From Hahella sp. CCB-MM4 (GTDB lineage Bacteria > Pseudomonadota > Gammaproteobacteria > Pseudomonadales > Oleiphilaceae), in contig NZ_MRYI01000003.1 of NCBI RefSeq assembly GCF_002260525.1, forward strand, positions 1 through 64,000: a DNA stretch of 64,000 nucleotides, written 5' to 3'. The translations under genes and the position numbers were made by a program. A model generated the notes under the pieces. It saw nothing but the letters and a program-made list of their open reading frames with translations, had not been told where the DNA came from and searched no databases. This document shows positions 36,282 through 46,035 of the stretch, one piece after another. The stretch's first letter is position 1, and the number at the start of each line of letters is the position of its first letter.

Positions 36282-37445
36282 ATGGATCTCAATATCGTCT
36301 ACTCCTTCTTCCTTATTTTTTCAGGGGCTGCTGTTCTTGCCTCGATTGCCTTATTGACTCGGCAACCTTTGATCCTTGCCTATATTGTTCTGGGTGCTAT
36401 GGTTGGCCCTTATGGCTTTTCATTAATTGACAACCTGCAGCTGCTGTCCGACATTGCCGAGATTGGCATCATCTTCCTGCTTTTCCTGCTGGGGCTGGAC
36501 ATGCAGCCTTCAGCGCTGCTGCACGTACTGAGGAAAGCCACCATTGTCGCTTTTGTCAGCTCTCTCCTGTTTGCAGCAGTGGGTTACTCAGTCGCCCTTG
36601 CCAGCGGATTCACCCAAACCGAAGCTGGTGTGGTAGCCATTGCCGTGACCTTTTCTAGCACGATCATTGGTATCAAGCTCCTGCCTACGACCGTCCTGCA
36701 CCACCGTCATGTGGGCGAACTGGTGGTCGGACTACTGCTGGTTCAGGATCTCATCGCGATCATTGCCCTGCTGATCCTCGCTGCCGGAGACAAAAATCTT
36801 TCTGCCAGCAATATCAGCTTAACCTTCCTTGCTCTACCGATGATTATTGGGGGAGCGTATCTGGTCGTCAAATATGTACTCCTGAAGCTGTTTGCTAAGT
36901 TTGACCGCTTCCATGAATATGTTTTCCTTCTGGCGATCGGCTGGTGTCTGGGTGTGGCAGAGATTGCCAAAACAGCCGGACTTTCTCTGGAGATAGGTGC
37001 GTTTATTGCCGGGGTTACCATCGCTACCAGCCCGATTTCCCAATATATCGCCGAGAGCCTGAAGCCTCTGCGGGATTTCTTTCTTGTATTATTTTTCTTT
37101 TCTCTGGGCGCCAGCCTCAATATCGCCCTGCTGCCACAGATAGCGATTCCCGCATTGATTCTCTCTCTGGTGCTACTGGCCGCCAAGCCAACCATTTTCT
37201 ATGGTTTACTGAGAATGGTGAAAGAAGATCGTAAGGATTCATGGGAAATTGGCTTCAGGCTTGGCCAAATCAGCGAGTTCTCACTACTTATTTCGTTCCT
37301 TGCCCTATCACAGAAAATGATAGGAGAAGCCGCGTCCATGCTCATTCAGAGCACGGCAATACTGATGTTCATGCTCTCCTCTTACATCGTCGTCCTGAAT
37401 TTCCAAAGCCCAATCGCCATTTCCGACAAATTAAGAAGAGACTAA
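36282..37445 (+). CDS. Cation:proton antiporter, CPA2 family
   Basis: A 387-residue integral membrane protein with about 12 hydrophobic segments and the Na+/H+ exchanger domain of the KefB/CPA2 type: LAYIVLGAMVGPYG, EIGIIFLLFLLGLDMQPSALL, AVTFSSTIIGIKLLP, VVGLLLVQDLIAIIALLIL and SLEIGAFIAGVTIA. Unlike KefB or KefC it has no C-terminal nucleotide-binding (TrkA-N) domain, so it is not gated in that way. It exchanges K+ or Na+ for protons in the inner membrane. The ion is not predictable from sequence. It is monocistronic, ending in a clear terminator. Confidence 0.88.
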   Translation: MDLNIVYSFFLIFSGAAVLASIALLTRQPLILAYIVLGAMVGPYGFSLIDNLQLLSDIAEIGIIFLLFLLGLDMQPSALLHVLRKATIVAFVSSLLFAAVGYSVALASGFTQTEAGVVAIAVTFSSTIIGIKLLPTTVLHHRHVGELVVGLLLVQDLIAIIALLILAAGDKNLSASNISLTFLALPMIIGGAYLVVKYVLLKLFAKFDRFHEYVFLLAIGWCLGVAEIAKTAGLSLEIGAFIAGVTIATSPISQYIAESLKPLRDFFLVLFFFSLGASLNIALLPQIAIPALILSLVLLAAKPTIFYGLLRMVKEDRKDSWEIGFRLGQISEFSLLISFLALSQKMIGEAASMLIQSTAILMFMLSSYIVVLNFQSPIAISDKLRRD

Positions 37446-37450
37446 AAAGA

Positions 37451-37483
37451 AAAACCCCAGACGACATCATCGCCTGGGGTTTT
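37451..37483. terminator. Bidirectional terminator between the antiporter and acuI
   Basis: AAAACCCCAG (37451-37460), a 13-base loop, and CTGGGGTTTT (37474-37483). A-rich and T-rich flanks let it serve both convergent genes. Confidence 0.88.
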
Positions 37484-37557
37484 CAGTTCTTCATCTGCAG
37501 TCCTCTGAGCTATACGCCTGCCGCCTGGACTCTCAACAAGGCATTAGGACACCAGCT

Positions 37558-38562
37558 TTAAGGATTGTGCCTCAACACCATACGGCCGAGCATTTTACCC
37601 ATATGAATTTTCTCAATCGCAGCAGGAAGCTCTTCAAGAGAAATATCGTGAGAAATGCCGTCAAGGTTGGTCAGCGCCCATTCATTGTCGAATAACTGCC
37701 AGATCCGCTCTTTACGGGCCTTGGAGATTTCAACTGAATCAATACCGAATACCGATATTCCCCTCAGGATAAAGGGGAATATTGTCGTTGATACTTCAGT
37801 CCCGGCGACCATGCCGCACGTTGTTGCAGCCCCACTGTGGTTAATGGCTTTTACCGCCTTTGAGAACAGCGAACCGCCAACGGTGTCCACAACACCCGCC
37901 CAGGTTTCTTTATACAGGGCTTTTTTATCCGGCAAGTCTTCAACATAGGAACGATCAACTATTCTGTGAGCACCCAAACGCACCAGCATATCGCTATGAT
38001 CCACCTTACTCGTCAGTGCCACCGCCTGATACCCAAGCTTCGCCAACAGAGCGACAGCAATAGAGCCGACCCCTCCTGTCGCTCCGGTTACCAGGATCTC
38101 ACCATCCGAAGGCTTAACCGTTGTCGCCAGCCTGTCCACCGATAATCCGGCTGTCAGACCCGCTGTCCCCAACACCATGAAATAACGCAAGTCATGATGG
38201 GCAGGCTTTTTGATGACCCAGTCGGAAGGAACCCGGATATACTCACCAAATCCTCCTGGAGTATTCATCCCCAGGTCATAACCGGTCACCAGTACTTCAT
38301 CACCAGGAGCAAAAGCTCCGGATCCGCATTCCACCACAACACCAGCAGCGTCGATACCCGGCGTATGCGGGAACTCTCTGGTAACCCCCCGGTGACCGTG
38401 GGCGGAAAGCGCGTCCTTGAAATTGAGTGAGGAGTATCGCACCTTGATCAAAACATCATGATCAGGAAGAGATGCTAACGGCATCTCCTGAATTTCAGTA
38501 ACAAAGAAACCCTCATCTTTTTCTACTGCCCGTAACGCTCTGAAGCTGCTCTCCGCTGCCAT
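37558..38562 (-). CDS. acuI: AcuI/YhdH-type quinone oxidoreductase (acrylyl-CoA reductase family)
   Basis: A 334-residue medium-chain reductase without the structural or catalytic zinc ligands. Family landmarks are YSSLNFKDALSAHG, PHTPGIDAAGVV, the NADPH-binding glycine-rich segment VTGATGGVGSIAVALLAKLG, and the YhdH-type DEVLVTGYDLGMNTPGGFGE. E. coli YhdH and marine AcuI reduce acryloyl-CoA to propionyl-CoA with NADPH, which protects cells from toxic acryloyl-CoA and supports DMSP breakdown in marine bacteria. No dmd or ddd genes are nearby, so a general detoxifying role is as likely. Confidence 0.85.
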   Translation of the reverse strand: MAAESSFRALRAVEKDEGFFVTEIQEMPLASLPDHDVLIKVRYSSLNFKDALSAHGHRGVTREFPHTPGIDAAGVVVECGSGAFAPGDEVLVTGYDLGMNTPGGFGEYIRVPSDWVIKKPAHHDLRYFMVLGTAGLTAGLSVDRLATTVKPSDGEILVTGATGGVGSIAVALLAKLGYQAVALTSKVDHSDMLVRLGAHRIVDRSYVEDLPDKKALYKETWAGVVDTVGGSLFSKAVKAINHSGAATTCGMVAGTEVSTTIFPFILRGISVFGIDSVEISKARKERIWQLFDNEWALTNLDGISHDISLEELPAAIEKIHMGKMLGRMVLRHNP

Positions 38563-38601
38563 TATTCAAACCTCATCAGGGCTCTTGCCAAGCCTATCCA
38601 T

Positions 38602-39642
38602 TTAAACTTTGTTACTGCTCAGTTTAGACACTTTTAGCGCCAGCGTCTCGGCCACTTTTGCCATAGACAAGCCCACTTTTTCTGCCAGGCTTTTCTTCTC
38701 CAGGTAGTGCACAAGATAGACATCAGACTCTTCACACTTCGAGGCAAGGTAATCATCACTGGTCATGATCTCATCTACCAGCTGCCTGTCCAGCGCCCTT
38801 CTCCCGTACCAGATCTCTCCTTTGGAGACTTCATCAATATCTACCTGTGGGCGGTGCTCGTTCACGAATTCCTTAAAGAGCACGTGCGTTTCTTCCAGGT
38901 CTTCAACAAATTTCTGGCGACCCTTTTCTGTGTTCTCACCAAAAACCGTCAACGTTCTTTTGTACTCACCCGCCGTCAGCACTTCAAAATCGATATCGTG
39001 CTTTTTCAACAGTCGATGAAAGTTAGGCAACTGGGCGACAACACCGATGGAACCAATGATGGAGAAAGGTGCGGCCACAATTTTGTTGGCCAGACAGGCC
39101 ATGAGATAACCGCCACTGGCAGCGACTTTGTCAACGCACACCGTCAATGGAATATTTTTCTGGCGTATGCGCTCAAGCTGAGAGGCCGCGAGTCCATATC
39201 CGTGAACCATGCCACCAGGGCTTTCAAGCCGGATAACAACTTCGTCCTTGTCCTTTGCCAGTGTGAGAACCGCCGTGATCTCCTCACGCAACCTGGAGAC
39301 TTCGGAAGCTTTGATATCACCGTCAAAATCAAGAACAAACACCCTCGCCTTGTCCTCCAACTCTTCAACCGGCTTAGACTTCCTGGCTTTTTTCTCTTCC
39401 TTTGCCTTCTTCTTGCGAGCCTTTTCCTGAGACTTGATTAAATCTTTGCTCAGAATGGAATCCTCAAGTGCCTGCTTAAACTTCTTCAGCCGGTCATTCA
39501 GATGTGTAATATCGATGTCACCATCGTGCTGTTTTTTCTGTTTCTGCCCTAGGGCGACCAACGAACCGACAACAAATAGGATCGCCACCACCAGGGTGAC
39601 TGACTTTGCCAGAAACAGACCATAGTCGGTTAAGAACTCCAA
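38602..39642 (-). CDS. sohB: Inner membrane protease SohB
   Basis: A 346-residue S49-family peptidase. An N-terminal membrane helix (YGLFLAKSVTLVVAILFVVG) is followed by a charged, lysine-rich coiled segment and then the peptidase domain. The catalytic serine is in DKVAASGGYLMAC and the lysine in GEYKRTLTVFG, with LRLESPGGMVHGYGLAASQL-type context (RLESPGGMVHGYG seen). I start at TTG 39642 because AGGAG lies eight bases upstream and homology to E. coli SohB begins there; a GTG 21 codons earlier has no ribosome site. SohB acts in envelope protein quality control. Confidence 0.92.
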   Translation of the reverse strand: MEFLTDYGLFLAKSVTLVVAILFVVGSLVALGQKQKKQHDGDIDITHLNDRLKKFKQALEDSILSKDLIKSQEKARKKKAKEEKKARKSKPVEELEDKARVFVLDFDGDIKASEVSRLREEITAVLTLAKDKDEVVIRLESPGGMVHGYGLAASQLERIRQKNIPLTVCVDKVAASGGYLMACLANKIVAAPFSIIGSIGVVAQLPNFHRLLKKHDIDFEVLTAGEYKRTLTVFGENTEKGRQKFVEDLEETHVLFKEFVNEHRPQVDIDEVSKGEIWYGRRALDRQLVDEIMTSDDYLASKCEESDVYLVHYLEKKSLAEKVGLSMAKVAETLALKVSKLSSNKV

Positions 39643-40068
39643 CGTATTTACTCCTGAGTAAGACTGAATATTTTCCAATAACGGCGGGAAGAAGCCTTCT
39701 TCCACTCACCAAAAAACGCCATTGTACAGACTATAGCGAGGAACTTAAGTACTTGATGGCAACAGTAACGTGAAATCTTCCACGGCCCTTTGACCATTCA
39801 CACCTAACGCACATTGAGCATCCCCACACAACCCACAATGCCCCCATATATATGAGGACTTTTTACAAAAATTCAAACAAGCGTTCGATTAACTGTTGAC
39901 AGCGCTACTCAAAGCCCCTAAATTCAAGCCTCGATGCTGTTAGAGGTATTTTCCTTGTTTTGCCATAAAACCAGGAAAGACAAAATGATTTACGAAATCT
40001 CGTTTCAGCGACACCGGGCCCAGGTCCGATGACAACAATTGAGTCCTAACAAATAAAGGGAACGCACT
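39643..40068. promoter_or_regulatory. sohB / SCP2-gene intergenic region with a promoter for the SCP2 gene
   Basis: There is no gene in these 426 bases. A strong sigma-70 promoter faces right: TTGACA at 39896-39901, a 17-base spacer, TAAATT at 39919-39924. Fourteen bases upstream is the imperfect palindrome TTCAAAC-AAGC-GTTCGAT (39872-39889), similar to operators of TetR-type fatty-acid regulators such as PsrA. The leader from the promoter to the ATG is about 140 bases and shows no obvious structure. Confidence 0.55.
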
Positions 40069-40383
40069 ATGCCTGTTGCACAAATTTTTCAGAAGCTGAA
40101 AGATAACTTCAACGCTGACGCAGCGTCCGGTCTTGACCTGATTTTCCAATTTGCTATCGAAGACGCAGACAACTACCACCTGATCGTTAAAGATGGCTCT
40201 TGCGACTTGGCAGCAGGAGACCACGGTGATCCTTCAGTTACCCTGATCATGAACTCAGAAACCCTGCAAGGCATTGTTAGCGGCGAAACTGACGGTATGC
40301 AGGCATTTATGGCTGGTCAATTGCGCGCTGAAGGCGACATGATGCTGGCGATGAAACTCGGCGAGCTGTTCAGCATCAGCTGA
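40069..40383 (+). CDS. SCP2 sterol-binding domain protein
   Basis: A 104-residue single-domain SCP2 protein, a lipid-binding fold of the cytoplasm. It shows VAQIFQKLKDNFNADAASGL, a central YHLIVKDGSCDLAAGDHGDP strand region, the PSVTLIMNSETLQGIVSGET block and LRAEGDMMLAMKLGELF at the end. Free-standing bacterial members probably carry fatty acyl chains or related lipids. A well-formed promoter and terminator flank it, so it is its own transcription unit. AAAGGGAA precedes the ATG. Confidence 0.9.
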   Translation: MPVAQIFQKLKDNFNADAASGLDLIFQFAIEDADNYHLIVKDGSCDLAAGDHGDPSVTLIMNSETLQGIVSGETDGMQAFMAGQLRAEGDMMLAMKLGELFSIS

Positions 40384-40402
40384 TTTCCCGGCACAACCGA
40401 AT

Positions 40403-40429
40403 AAAAAAGCGCCTTCCGGCGCTTTTTTT
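40403..40429 (+). terminator. Terminator after the SCP2 gene
   Basis: AAAAAAGCGCC, loop TTCC, GGCGC (40418-40422) and seven T residues. Confidence 0.93.
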
Positions 40430-40464
40430 GGATTGCTTTTTTAACGGACTACTTTTCGGATGAT

Positions 40465-41115
40465 CTATTTCCAATCCTGCAACGCTTCCACTGCCTGAGT
40501 ATTCAGCGGCTTTGCAACAAGCCCGTCCACCCCGATTGCGATGGAAAATTCAGCCCCATCCTTCATCGGTAAAAATGTGGCACTTCCATAGCGCGCCTTA
40601 ATCCAGGGAAAACTGTCCGAATTCAGCAACCACTGCCAGAAGTCGATACCAGGGTCCACATGGTCAACCGCATAAACCGTGCGCTCTGCGTGCTGCTCCT
40701 GTTCCAGCGAGTAATAACGTCCGCTGACTCGCTCAAACCGAAAGCCCGGTCTCATTCCCACGGCAGCCAAAGGCCCGTACCAGGTTATCAACCTAGCATC
40801 CAGTTGCCACAAATCTCCTGACAGCACAAATTCCTGTTCATCCTCTTCAGGAATTTCCATGACCATGCGGTATTGCTGCTCTCCCATTCGCTTCAGCTTC
40901 ACCTTAGCGACGGGCACATCTGTCTGAAAACTCTTGAATTGAATAAGATCAACGGCGACCAGAACCAGTAAGACCGCGACAGCCACAACGATCAAGGCAA
41001 CACTCGCCTTAATCCAGGCCATAAACCAGGAGCGTCGGATGATGGTCCAAATCGCTCCCAGACCAATCAAAAGAGCGATAACGATCAGGATACTACTAAC
41101 AATGGAATAGAGCAT
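40465..41115 (-). CDS. Hypothetical inner membrane protein with periplasmic-type domain
   Basis: A 216-residue protein with two N-terminal membrane helices (SIVSSILIVIALLIGLGAIW and ASVALIVVAVAVLLVLVAV) and a soluble C-terminal domain of about 150 residues rich in beta-type sequence (QYRMVMEIPEEDEQEFVLSG, LWQLDARLITWYGPLAAVG). Homologues are often named multidrug or cation efflux related, but nothing here looks like a transporter. It lies 79 bp downstream of fimL on the same strand. I do not recognise a function. Confidence 0.75.
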   Translation of the reverse strand: MLYSIVSSILIVIALLIGLGAIWTIIRRSWFMAWIKASVALIVVAVAVLLVLVAVDLIQFKSFQTDVPVAKVKLKRMGEQQYRMVMEIPEEDEQEFVLSGDLWQLDARLITWYGPLAAVGMRPGFRFERVSGRYYSLEQEQHAERTVYAVDHVDPGIDFWQWLLNSDSFPWIKARYGSATFLPMKDGAEFSIAIGVDGLVAKPLNTQAVEALQDWK

Positions 41116-41194
41116 GACGATATTCCGGCCTCGATGTCATCAGACGTCGATCAATGACGCTGCTTCCCACCTGCAGCATTTCCTCCCTGACCTA

Positions 41195-42892
41195 TCAGTA
41201 TCCCAGCGAACCGACGCTGTCTTCTGCCAGTGACAAAAGCTCCGCATTACCTTCGGCGTTACGTCCCAGACTGTCGACATAATATTCCAGGGATGTCAGG
41301 GCATCCGCGAGCGTTTCAAGCAAGTGGTCCTCCGGCTTGGATTCACTGCGAAGCAGTTTCTCCTCAATGCACCGAGCCATGGACTTAAGGACTTTAGCGG
41401 CACGACTTTGCTCTATCATCAGCAGCGCCCCTAGCACACCATCCAGCACACTCTGAACATTGGCCAGATGCAGTTTGTCGCCGCTGGATTCAAGATATGC
41501 AGTAATTGCCCGTTTAGCCAGCGCCAACCCTGCCTGGGACTCACCGACCACAACGATATGCGCTTCCGTCAGGTATGGACTGGACTGCACATCCGATTTC
41601 TGCTCAGCGATCTTATCAGTCTCAAAGGTCAGCCCCTCATCTTCCAATTGGGAAACCGCCTGCTCAATGTTCAATACTGAATCGGCAATCAGCATCAGTT
41701 CATTGTCATTGGGCTGCCGACCGGTTTTGCTCCACTCCTGCAGTTTGGCACGCAGGCCTTTTGCAAGATCGCTAAGCCGCTTGAGATCAAGCATCGTCAG
41801 GGTATCTGCCAGTTTGCCCAGACTATCGCCAATCTGCTGCAATCCGGTATCGTCGGAATCTATCCCGCGCTCAATAATATCGAGCTTATCCTTGATATGG
41901 TTGATTTCCTCATGAAGCGCCTTGGCAAGTGAACTTAGAACATCACTGCCAGGTCCCATCAACAGACTGCGGTGGGCCACCAGTTTTGTTTCATCAAATT
42001 CCAGTGGAGACACCTGGAAACCAGCCAGGACTTCCCGGACCTTTTCCGAGTGATCACCGCTCAGGGCAATAATATAAACGAGATCTTTGGCAACAGTTTC
42101 CGAAATGGTTTTGGCTGTCGCCACCTTGCCCAGCTTCACCATTTCCCTGGTGTACTTTTCAAGCCTCATAAACACCCTTTGCCGGGTGCCGGTCAGCGTC
42201 ATGCTGTTCTTCAACATCAGATTCGTTGCCAGCGCTGTCAGCCTCCATAGCTCAGCAATGGAAGAGCCCTTACAGAGCTTGGCAAAACCATCCGCAGCCC
42301 GATTCAACAGCTTGAATCCAACCTCACGCTCGCTCTTCTTCAGGAGGTTGAGTAACCCTACCTGATACATATGACGAAGCCGACGACTACGGTATTCGAA
42401 TACTTCTGGCTGAATGGATGTATCGGAAAGTGGCTTCGGCGTGACACGCTGAAATTCCACGTCGAAGAAATAACTGTCTGGCAGCGGCTTGGCATTTCTG
42501 GACTGCCTCAAGCCGTTGATAATGTCCAGCAACAGCTCGGGATGATCCTCACGACGACGATCAAAATATTCCACGTACCGACGCAGAATAAATAACGCCT
42601 GACTGAGGGACGCCAGCAAGCTGTTCTTGTCTTCACTAGCGCCAACCGGAACCTCATTGGCTATCGCCACAGATTCCTGGCACAGAATAGTCCCACCCTG
42701 CAATTCAATCAGAGTGAAAATGCCTCGCAACTGGTTTAGGAAATCGATGCAGTTCTGTAAATCTTCACCACTTTCACGGTTCTCCTGAAAACGTTCAAGA
42801 CTTAATTCAGCCTGCTCAATTGTGTTACTGATTTCCTTTTCTACCAGATCAAATGATGTAGATTTTTTCGCGGCTATTGTCGCGTCAGCCAT
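41195..42892 (-). CDS. fimL: FimL-type twitching motility/cAMP regulator (ChpA N-terminus-like)
   Basis: A 565-residue cytoplasmic protein resembling the N-terminal region of the chemosensory kinase ChpA and, in length and gene context, Pseudomonas FimL. It starts with an Hpt-like helical region (FDLVEKEISNTIEQAELSLE, then FLNQLRGIFTLIELQGGTIL). No histidine kinase, CheW or receiver domain follows. In P. aeruginosa FimL promotes adenylate cyclase activation and type IV pilus twitching. It is divergent from nhaB, as in Pseudomonas. No pil genes are in the window. The 328-bp gap to nhaB contains no gene I can support. Confidence 0.85.
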   Translation of the reverse strand: MADATIAAKKSTSFDLVEKEISNTIEQAELSLERFQENRESGEDLQNCIDFLNQLRGIFTLIELQGGTILCQESVAIANEVPVGASEDKNSLLASLSQALFILRRYVEYFDRRREDHPELLLDIINGLRQSRNAKPLPDSYFFDVEFQRVTPKPLSDTSIQPEVFEYRSRRLRHMYQVGLLNLLKKSEREVGFKLLNRAADGFAKLCKGSSIAELWRLTALATNLMLKNSMTLTGTRQRVFMRLEKYTREMVKLGKVATAKTISETVAKDLVYIIALSGDHSEKVREVLAGFQVSPLEFDETKLVAHRSLLMGPGSDVLSSLAKALHEEINHIKDKLDIIERGIDSDDTGLQQIGDSLGKLADTLTMLDLKRLSDLAKGLRAKLQEWSKTGRQPNDNELMLIADSVLNIEQAVSQLEDEGLTFETDKIAEQKSDVQSSPYLTEAHIVVVGESQAGLALAKRAITAYLESSGDKLHLANVQSVLDGVLGALLMIEQSRAAKVLKSMARCIEEKLLRSESKPEDHLLETLADALTSLEYYVDSLGRNAEGNAELLSLAEDSVGSLGY

Positions 42893-43220
42893 ATACCCTG
42901 CCCTTAAAACCCTGCGGAGCTGGTGAAAATTGATTTGTTAACAATGTTAAAAAACGTAAAAACGCCCTGTTATTACTAACTTATAACACAAAATTCAAGT
43001 TAAACAAGAAATAGCATGTTTCAATTATTTGCTGCATTGTGACGATATTTTGGTAAACTCCGCACCCAGTTCCGTGATCCATACGGCATTTTTCTTCAAT
43101 TTGCTTCGAACAGTTTAGCTGATTTGAGAATAACCATAAGAAAACCTCTCGCTTTATTGTTTTTCTTTCAGGTTTTTCAATCGGAGTAACCTCGGTTTTC
43201 AACCTAAGGAACAAATTGCT
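42893..43220. promoter_or_regulatory. Divergent fimL / nhaB spacer
   Basis: AT-rich, with no convincing gene. A possible nhaB promoter (TTGCTG near 43028, TAAACT near 43053, spacer about 19) can be suggested but is weak. Nothing else is recognisable. Confidence 0.3.
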
Positions 43221-44720
43221 ATGGTGACGACCCTACCGCAGGCGTTTTACAACAACTTTCTGGGACATGCCCCTTCCTGGTACAAGAAAACAATCATCGG
43301 GTTTCTGATTATAAATCCAATCTTATTTATGATCAGTCCCTATATGGCCGGATGGCTACTGATTGTTGAGTTTATTTTCACTCTCGCACTTGCCCTGAAA
43401 TGCTACCCGCTGCAACCCGGCGGACTCCTGGCTCTTGAGGCCGTCATTATAGGCATGGTCAGTCCCGAAGTGGTGTACCACGAAGTTTCCGGAAACCTGG
43501 AAGTCATCCTGCTTCTGGTGTTTATGGTCGCAGGCATCTACTTCATGAAAGACCTGCTGCTTTTCGTCTTCACCAAGATTCTTTTGAATGTTCGTTCCAA
43601 GATAACTCTCTCCCTGCTATTCAGCCTGGTATCCGCCATTCTCTCCGCTTTCCTGGACGCCTTGACCGTTACCGCTGTTATCATCAGTGTGGCCGTCGGT
43701 TTTTATTCTGTATATCACAAGGTGGCCTCCGGCAAGCATTTTGGTCACGATCATGACCATGGTGACGATCAACAGGTTCAGCAACACCTGAAGGAAGACC
43801 TGGAACAGTTCCGCTCATTCCTGCGAAGCCTGCTGATGCACGGCGCAGTGGGCACCGCGCTGGGCGGTGTCTGCACCCAGGTGGGTGAACCCCAGAATCT
43901 TTTGATTGCCGACAAGATGGGCTGGGACTTTATTGAATTCTTTATCCGCATGGCCCCCATCACCCTTCCGGTGCTGGTCGCCGGTCTTTTGACCTGTTGC
44001 GCCCTGGAGAAGCTCAAAACTTTCGGCTATGGCTCAAATATTCCGGATTCCGTCAGACAGATTCTCGAAGATTTTGACGCTGAAGAAAGTAAAAAGATGA
44101 ACCTGCAGCAGAAGTCCAAATTGCTGGTCCAGGGATGTGTAGCCGCCATTTTGATATTTGCCCTCGCCTTCCATCTGGCTGCGGTGGGACTGATCGGCCT
44201 GATGGTGATCATCCTCCAGACATCTGCCAACGGCATCATTGAAGAGCATCAGATCGGCAAAGCATTTGAAGAAGCATTACCCTTTACCGCGCTTCTCGTT
44301 GTCTTTTTCGCCATAGTGGGCGTCATCCATGAACAGCACCTTTTCTCCGGAATCATCAACGCGGTTCTGGCAATGGATGAATCGATCCAGCCTTCCATGT
44401 TCTTCATCGCGAACGGCGTTCTTTCCATGATCAGCGACAACGTCTTTGTTGCGACCGTTTATATTGATGAAGTCAAAAGGGTCTTCGATGCCGGACAGAT
44501 CTCCCGTGAGCATTATGAAGCACTAGCCGTCGCTATTAACACCGGAACTAACCTGCCTAGTGTTGCCACTCCCAATGGCCAGGCTGCTTTTCTATTCCTG
44601 TTGACTTCAGCCATTGCTCCCTTGATCAGACTTTCTTATGGGAAGATGGTGATCATGGCAGCACCTTACACTGTCGTCATGGGGGGAATCGGCCTCTTAA
44701 TGGTTAACCTGACACTGTAG
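43221..44720 (+). CDS. nhaB: Na+/H+ antiporter NhaB
   Basis: A 499-residue antiporter with about 12 membrane segments. It opens with the NhaB-specific [20 protein letters not shown] and carries [20 protein letters not shown], a histidine- and aspartate-rich cytoplasmic loop ([13 protein letters not shown]), [20 protein letters not shown] and [20 protein letters not shown]. It expels sodium in exchange for protons and supports growth at raised salinity, which suits a marine lifestyle. The histidine-rich loop near residue 175-185 could sense pH or metal, which is inference. It is followed by a strong terminator. Confidence 0.96.
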   Translation: MVTTLPQAFYNNFLGHAPSWYKKTIIGFLIINPILFMISPYMAGWLLIVEFIFTLALALKCYPLQPGGLLALEAVIIGMVSPEVVYHEVSGNLEVILLLVFMVAGIYFMKDLLLFVFTKILLNVRSKITLSLLFSLVSAILSAFLDALTVTAVIISVAVGFYSVYHKVASGKHFGHDHDHGDDQQVQQHLKEDLEQFRSFLRSLLMHGAVGTALGGVCTQVGEPQNLLIADKMGWDFIEFFIRMAPITLPVLVAGLLTCCALEKLKTFGYGSNIPDSVRQILEDFDAEESKKMNLQQKSKLLVQGCVAAILIFALAFHLAAVGLIGLMVIILQTSANGIIEEHQIGKAFEEALPFTALLVVFFAIVGVIHEQHLFSGIINAVLAMDESIQPSMFFIANGVLSMISDNVFVATVYIDEVKRVFDAGQISREHYEALAVAINTGTNLPSVATPNGQAAFLFLLTSAIAPLIRLSYGKMVIMAAPYTVVMGGIGLLMVNLTL

Positions 44721-44774
44721 AGCTTTCTGATTCATTACATAGAACCAGCTCACCATAAATAGCTGACTCTACTG

Positions 44775-44810
44775 CAACAAAAAAGGCGCTCAACAGCGCC
44801 TTTTTTGTTG
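44775..44810. terminator. Bidirectional terminator between nhaB and dnaQ
   Basis: A 16-bp perfect stem, CAACAAAAAAGGCGCT (44775-44790) with its complement at 44795-44810, around the loop CAAC. Confidence 0.95.
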
Positions 44811-44850
44811 GTCCATATATTAGGACGGGTCAGTCTGACTAAATCAGCAT

Positions 44851-45561
44851 TCAGCCGTCCAACTGCTTCCAAAGACAAGCGCCGGAGCTTTTTTCTATAG
44901 AATCCAGCTTTTCATTGTGAGCAGACATCTCCTCTTCGCTGGCTTTCACCACTCTTAGCCTGGGACGATCTGCCGAAAGCCTTTTGATTTCGGTCGCACT
45001 TTCGTCGCCGTCGCCATCACCGCCATGCAGCATCAGCGCTGTCTGCCCACCGGTCATCATGAGGTAGACGTCAGCCAGAATTTCCGAGTCGAGCAATGCT
45101 CCGTGAAGGTCACGGTGGCTGTTATCGATTCCGTATCGTCGACACAAGGCATCCAGATTGTTTTTCTGGCCAGGGTGCTTCTTACGCGCCATTAGTAGCG
45201 TATCAACGACACCACAATGATCTTGCGTCCTACCATATTGTTTACCCAACATGGCAAACTCATGGTCGATAAACCCGACGTCAAACGCCGCATTATGGAT
45301 GACCAACTCAGCCCCTTTGATAAAATTCAGGAACTCGTCAGCAATTTCCGCAAATCGGGGCTTTCCTGCCAGGAACTCGTTCGAAATGCCATGCACTTCA
45401 AATGCTTCAACATCCACTTCGCGATCAGGCTGGATGTAGACGTGGTAATGATTTCCGGTAAGTTTCCGATCAATGATTTCAACACAACCAATTTCAATAA
45501 TCCGGTGCCCTTGCGAAGGCTCCAGACCGGTTGTTTCAGTATCCAGTACAATTTGACGCAT
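44851..45561 (-). CDS. dnaQ: DNA polymerase III epsilon subunit DnaQ
   Basis: A 236-residue proofreading 3'-5' exonuclease. The DEDDh active site is visible: D7 and E9 in VLDTETTG, the second aspartate in HNAAFDVGFID, and the last His-Asp pair in HRDLHGALLDSEILADVY. The C-terminal tail that binds the alpha polymerase subunit follows. It lies 30 bp downstream of rnhA on the same strand. In E. coli the two genes are divergent; the same-strand order here follows the Pseudomonas type. Confidence 0.95.
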   Translation of the reverse strand: MRQIVLDTETTGLEPSQGHRIIEIGCVEIIDRKLTGNHYHVYIQPDREVDVEAFEVHGISNEFLAGKPRFAEIADEFLNFIKGAELVIHNAAFDVGFIDHEFAMLGKQYGRTQDHCGVVDTLLMARKKHPGQKNNLDALCRRYGIDNSHRDLHGALLDSEILADVYLMMTGGQTALMLHGGDGDGDESATEIKRLSADRPRLRVVKASEEEMSAHNEKLDSIEKSSGACLWKQLDG

Positions 45562-45591
45562 ATAAATTTGTTAATTCTTCAGTAGTTTATT

Positions 45592-46035
45592 TCACACACC
45601 GGAGGAAGGCTCCAGCACTCCCCGGTTAGCCAGCTCATCTGCCAGCTCATTCAAGGGATGGCCGCTATGCCCTTTCACCCAATGCCAGCTCACCTGATGC
45701 CTCTGACAAGCCTCATCGAGCAACTTCCATAATTCACTGTTCTTCACAGGGCTTCCCGAAGCAGTTCTCCACTGCTTCTTCTTCCAGTTGGTCATCCACT
45801 CCGTAATCCCCTTGCGAACATATTGGGAATCCGTATAAAGCTCCACCTGGCACGGTTGCTTCAAGGCATTCAATCCCTGAATGGCTGCCGTGAGTTCCAT
45901 TCGGTTGTTGGTGGTGTTTGCTTCGCCACCCCAGAGTTCTTTTCTTTGCTTGCCATAAATAAGCACAACGCCCCATCCACCGGGACCGGGGTTTCCTTTG
46001 CAGGCCCCATCGGTATAAATCTCAACTTTTTTCAT
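45592..46035 (-). CDS. rnhA: Ribonuclease HI
   Basis: A 147-residue enzyme that cuts RNA in RNA-DNA hybrids. The metal-binding acidic residues are in [16 protein letters not shown] (D9), [13 protein letters not shown] (Glu) and [13 protein letters not shown] (Asp), with the final Asp near LNELADELA. The basic-protrusion region ([15 protein letters not shown]) is present. Its start overlaps the end of the methyltransferase gene by 14 bp, so the two are coupled. Confidence 0.96.
   Translation of the reverse strand: MKKVEIYTDGACKGNPGPGGWGVVLIYGKQRKELWGGEANTTNNRMELTAAIQGLNALKQPCQVELYTDSQYVRKGITEWMTNWKKKQWRTASGSPVKNSELWKLLDEACQRHQVSWHWVKGHSGHPLNELADELANRGVLEPSSGV

Noticed and set aside
42981-43214. 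A 77-codon minus-strand frame in the fimL-nhaB spacer
   Set aside because: Cysteine- and lysine-rich without domain pattern, no ribosome site, and it covers the nhaB promoter region.
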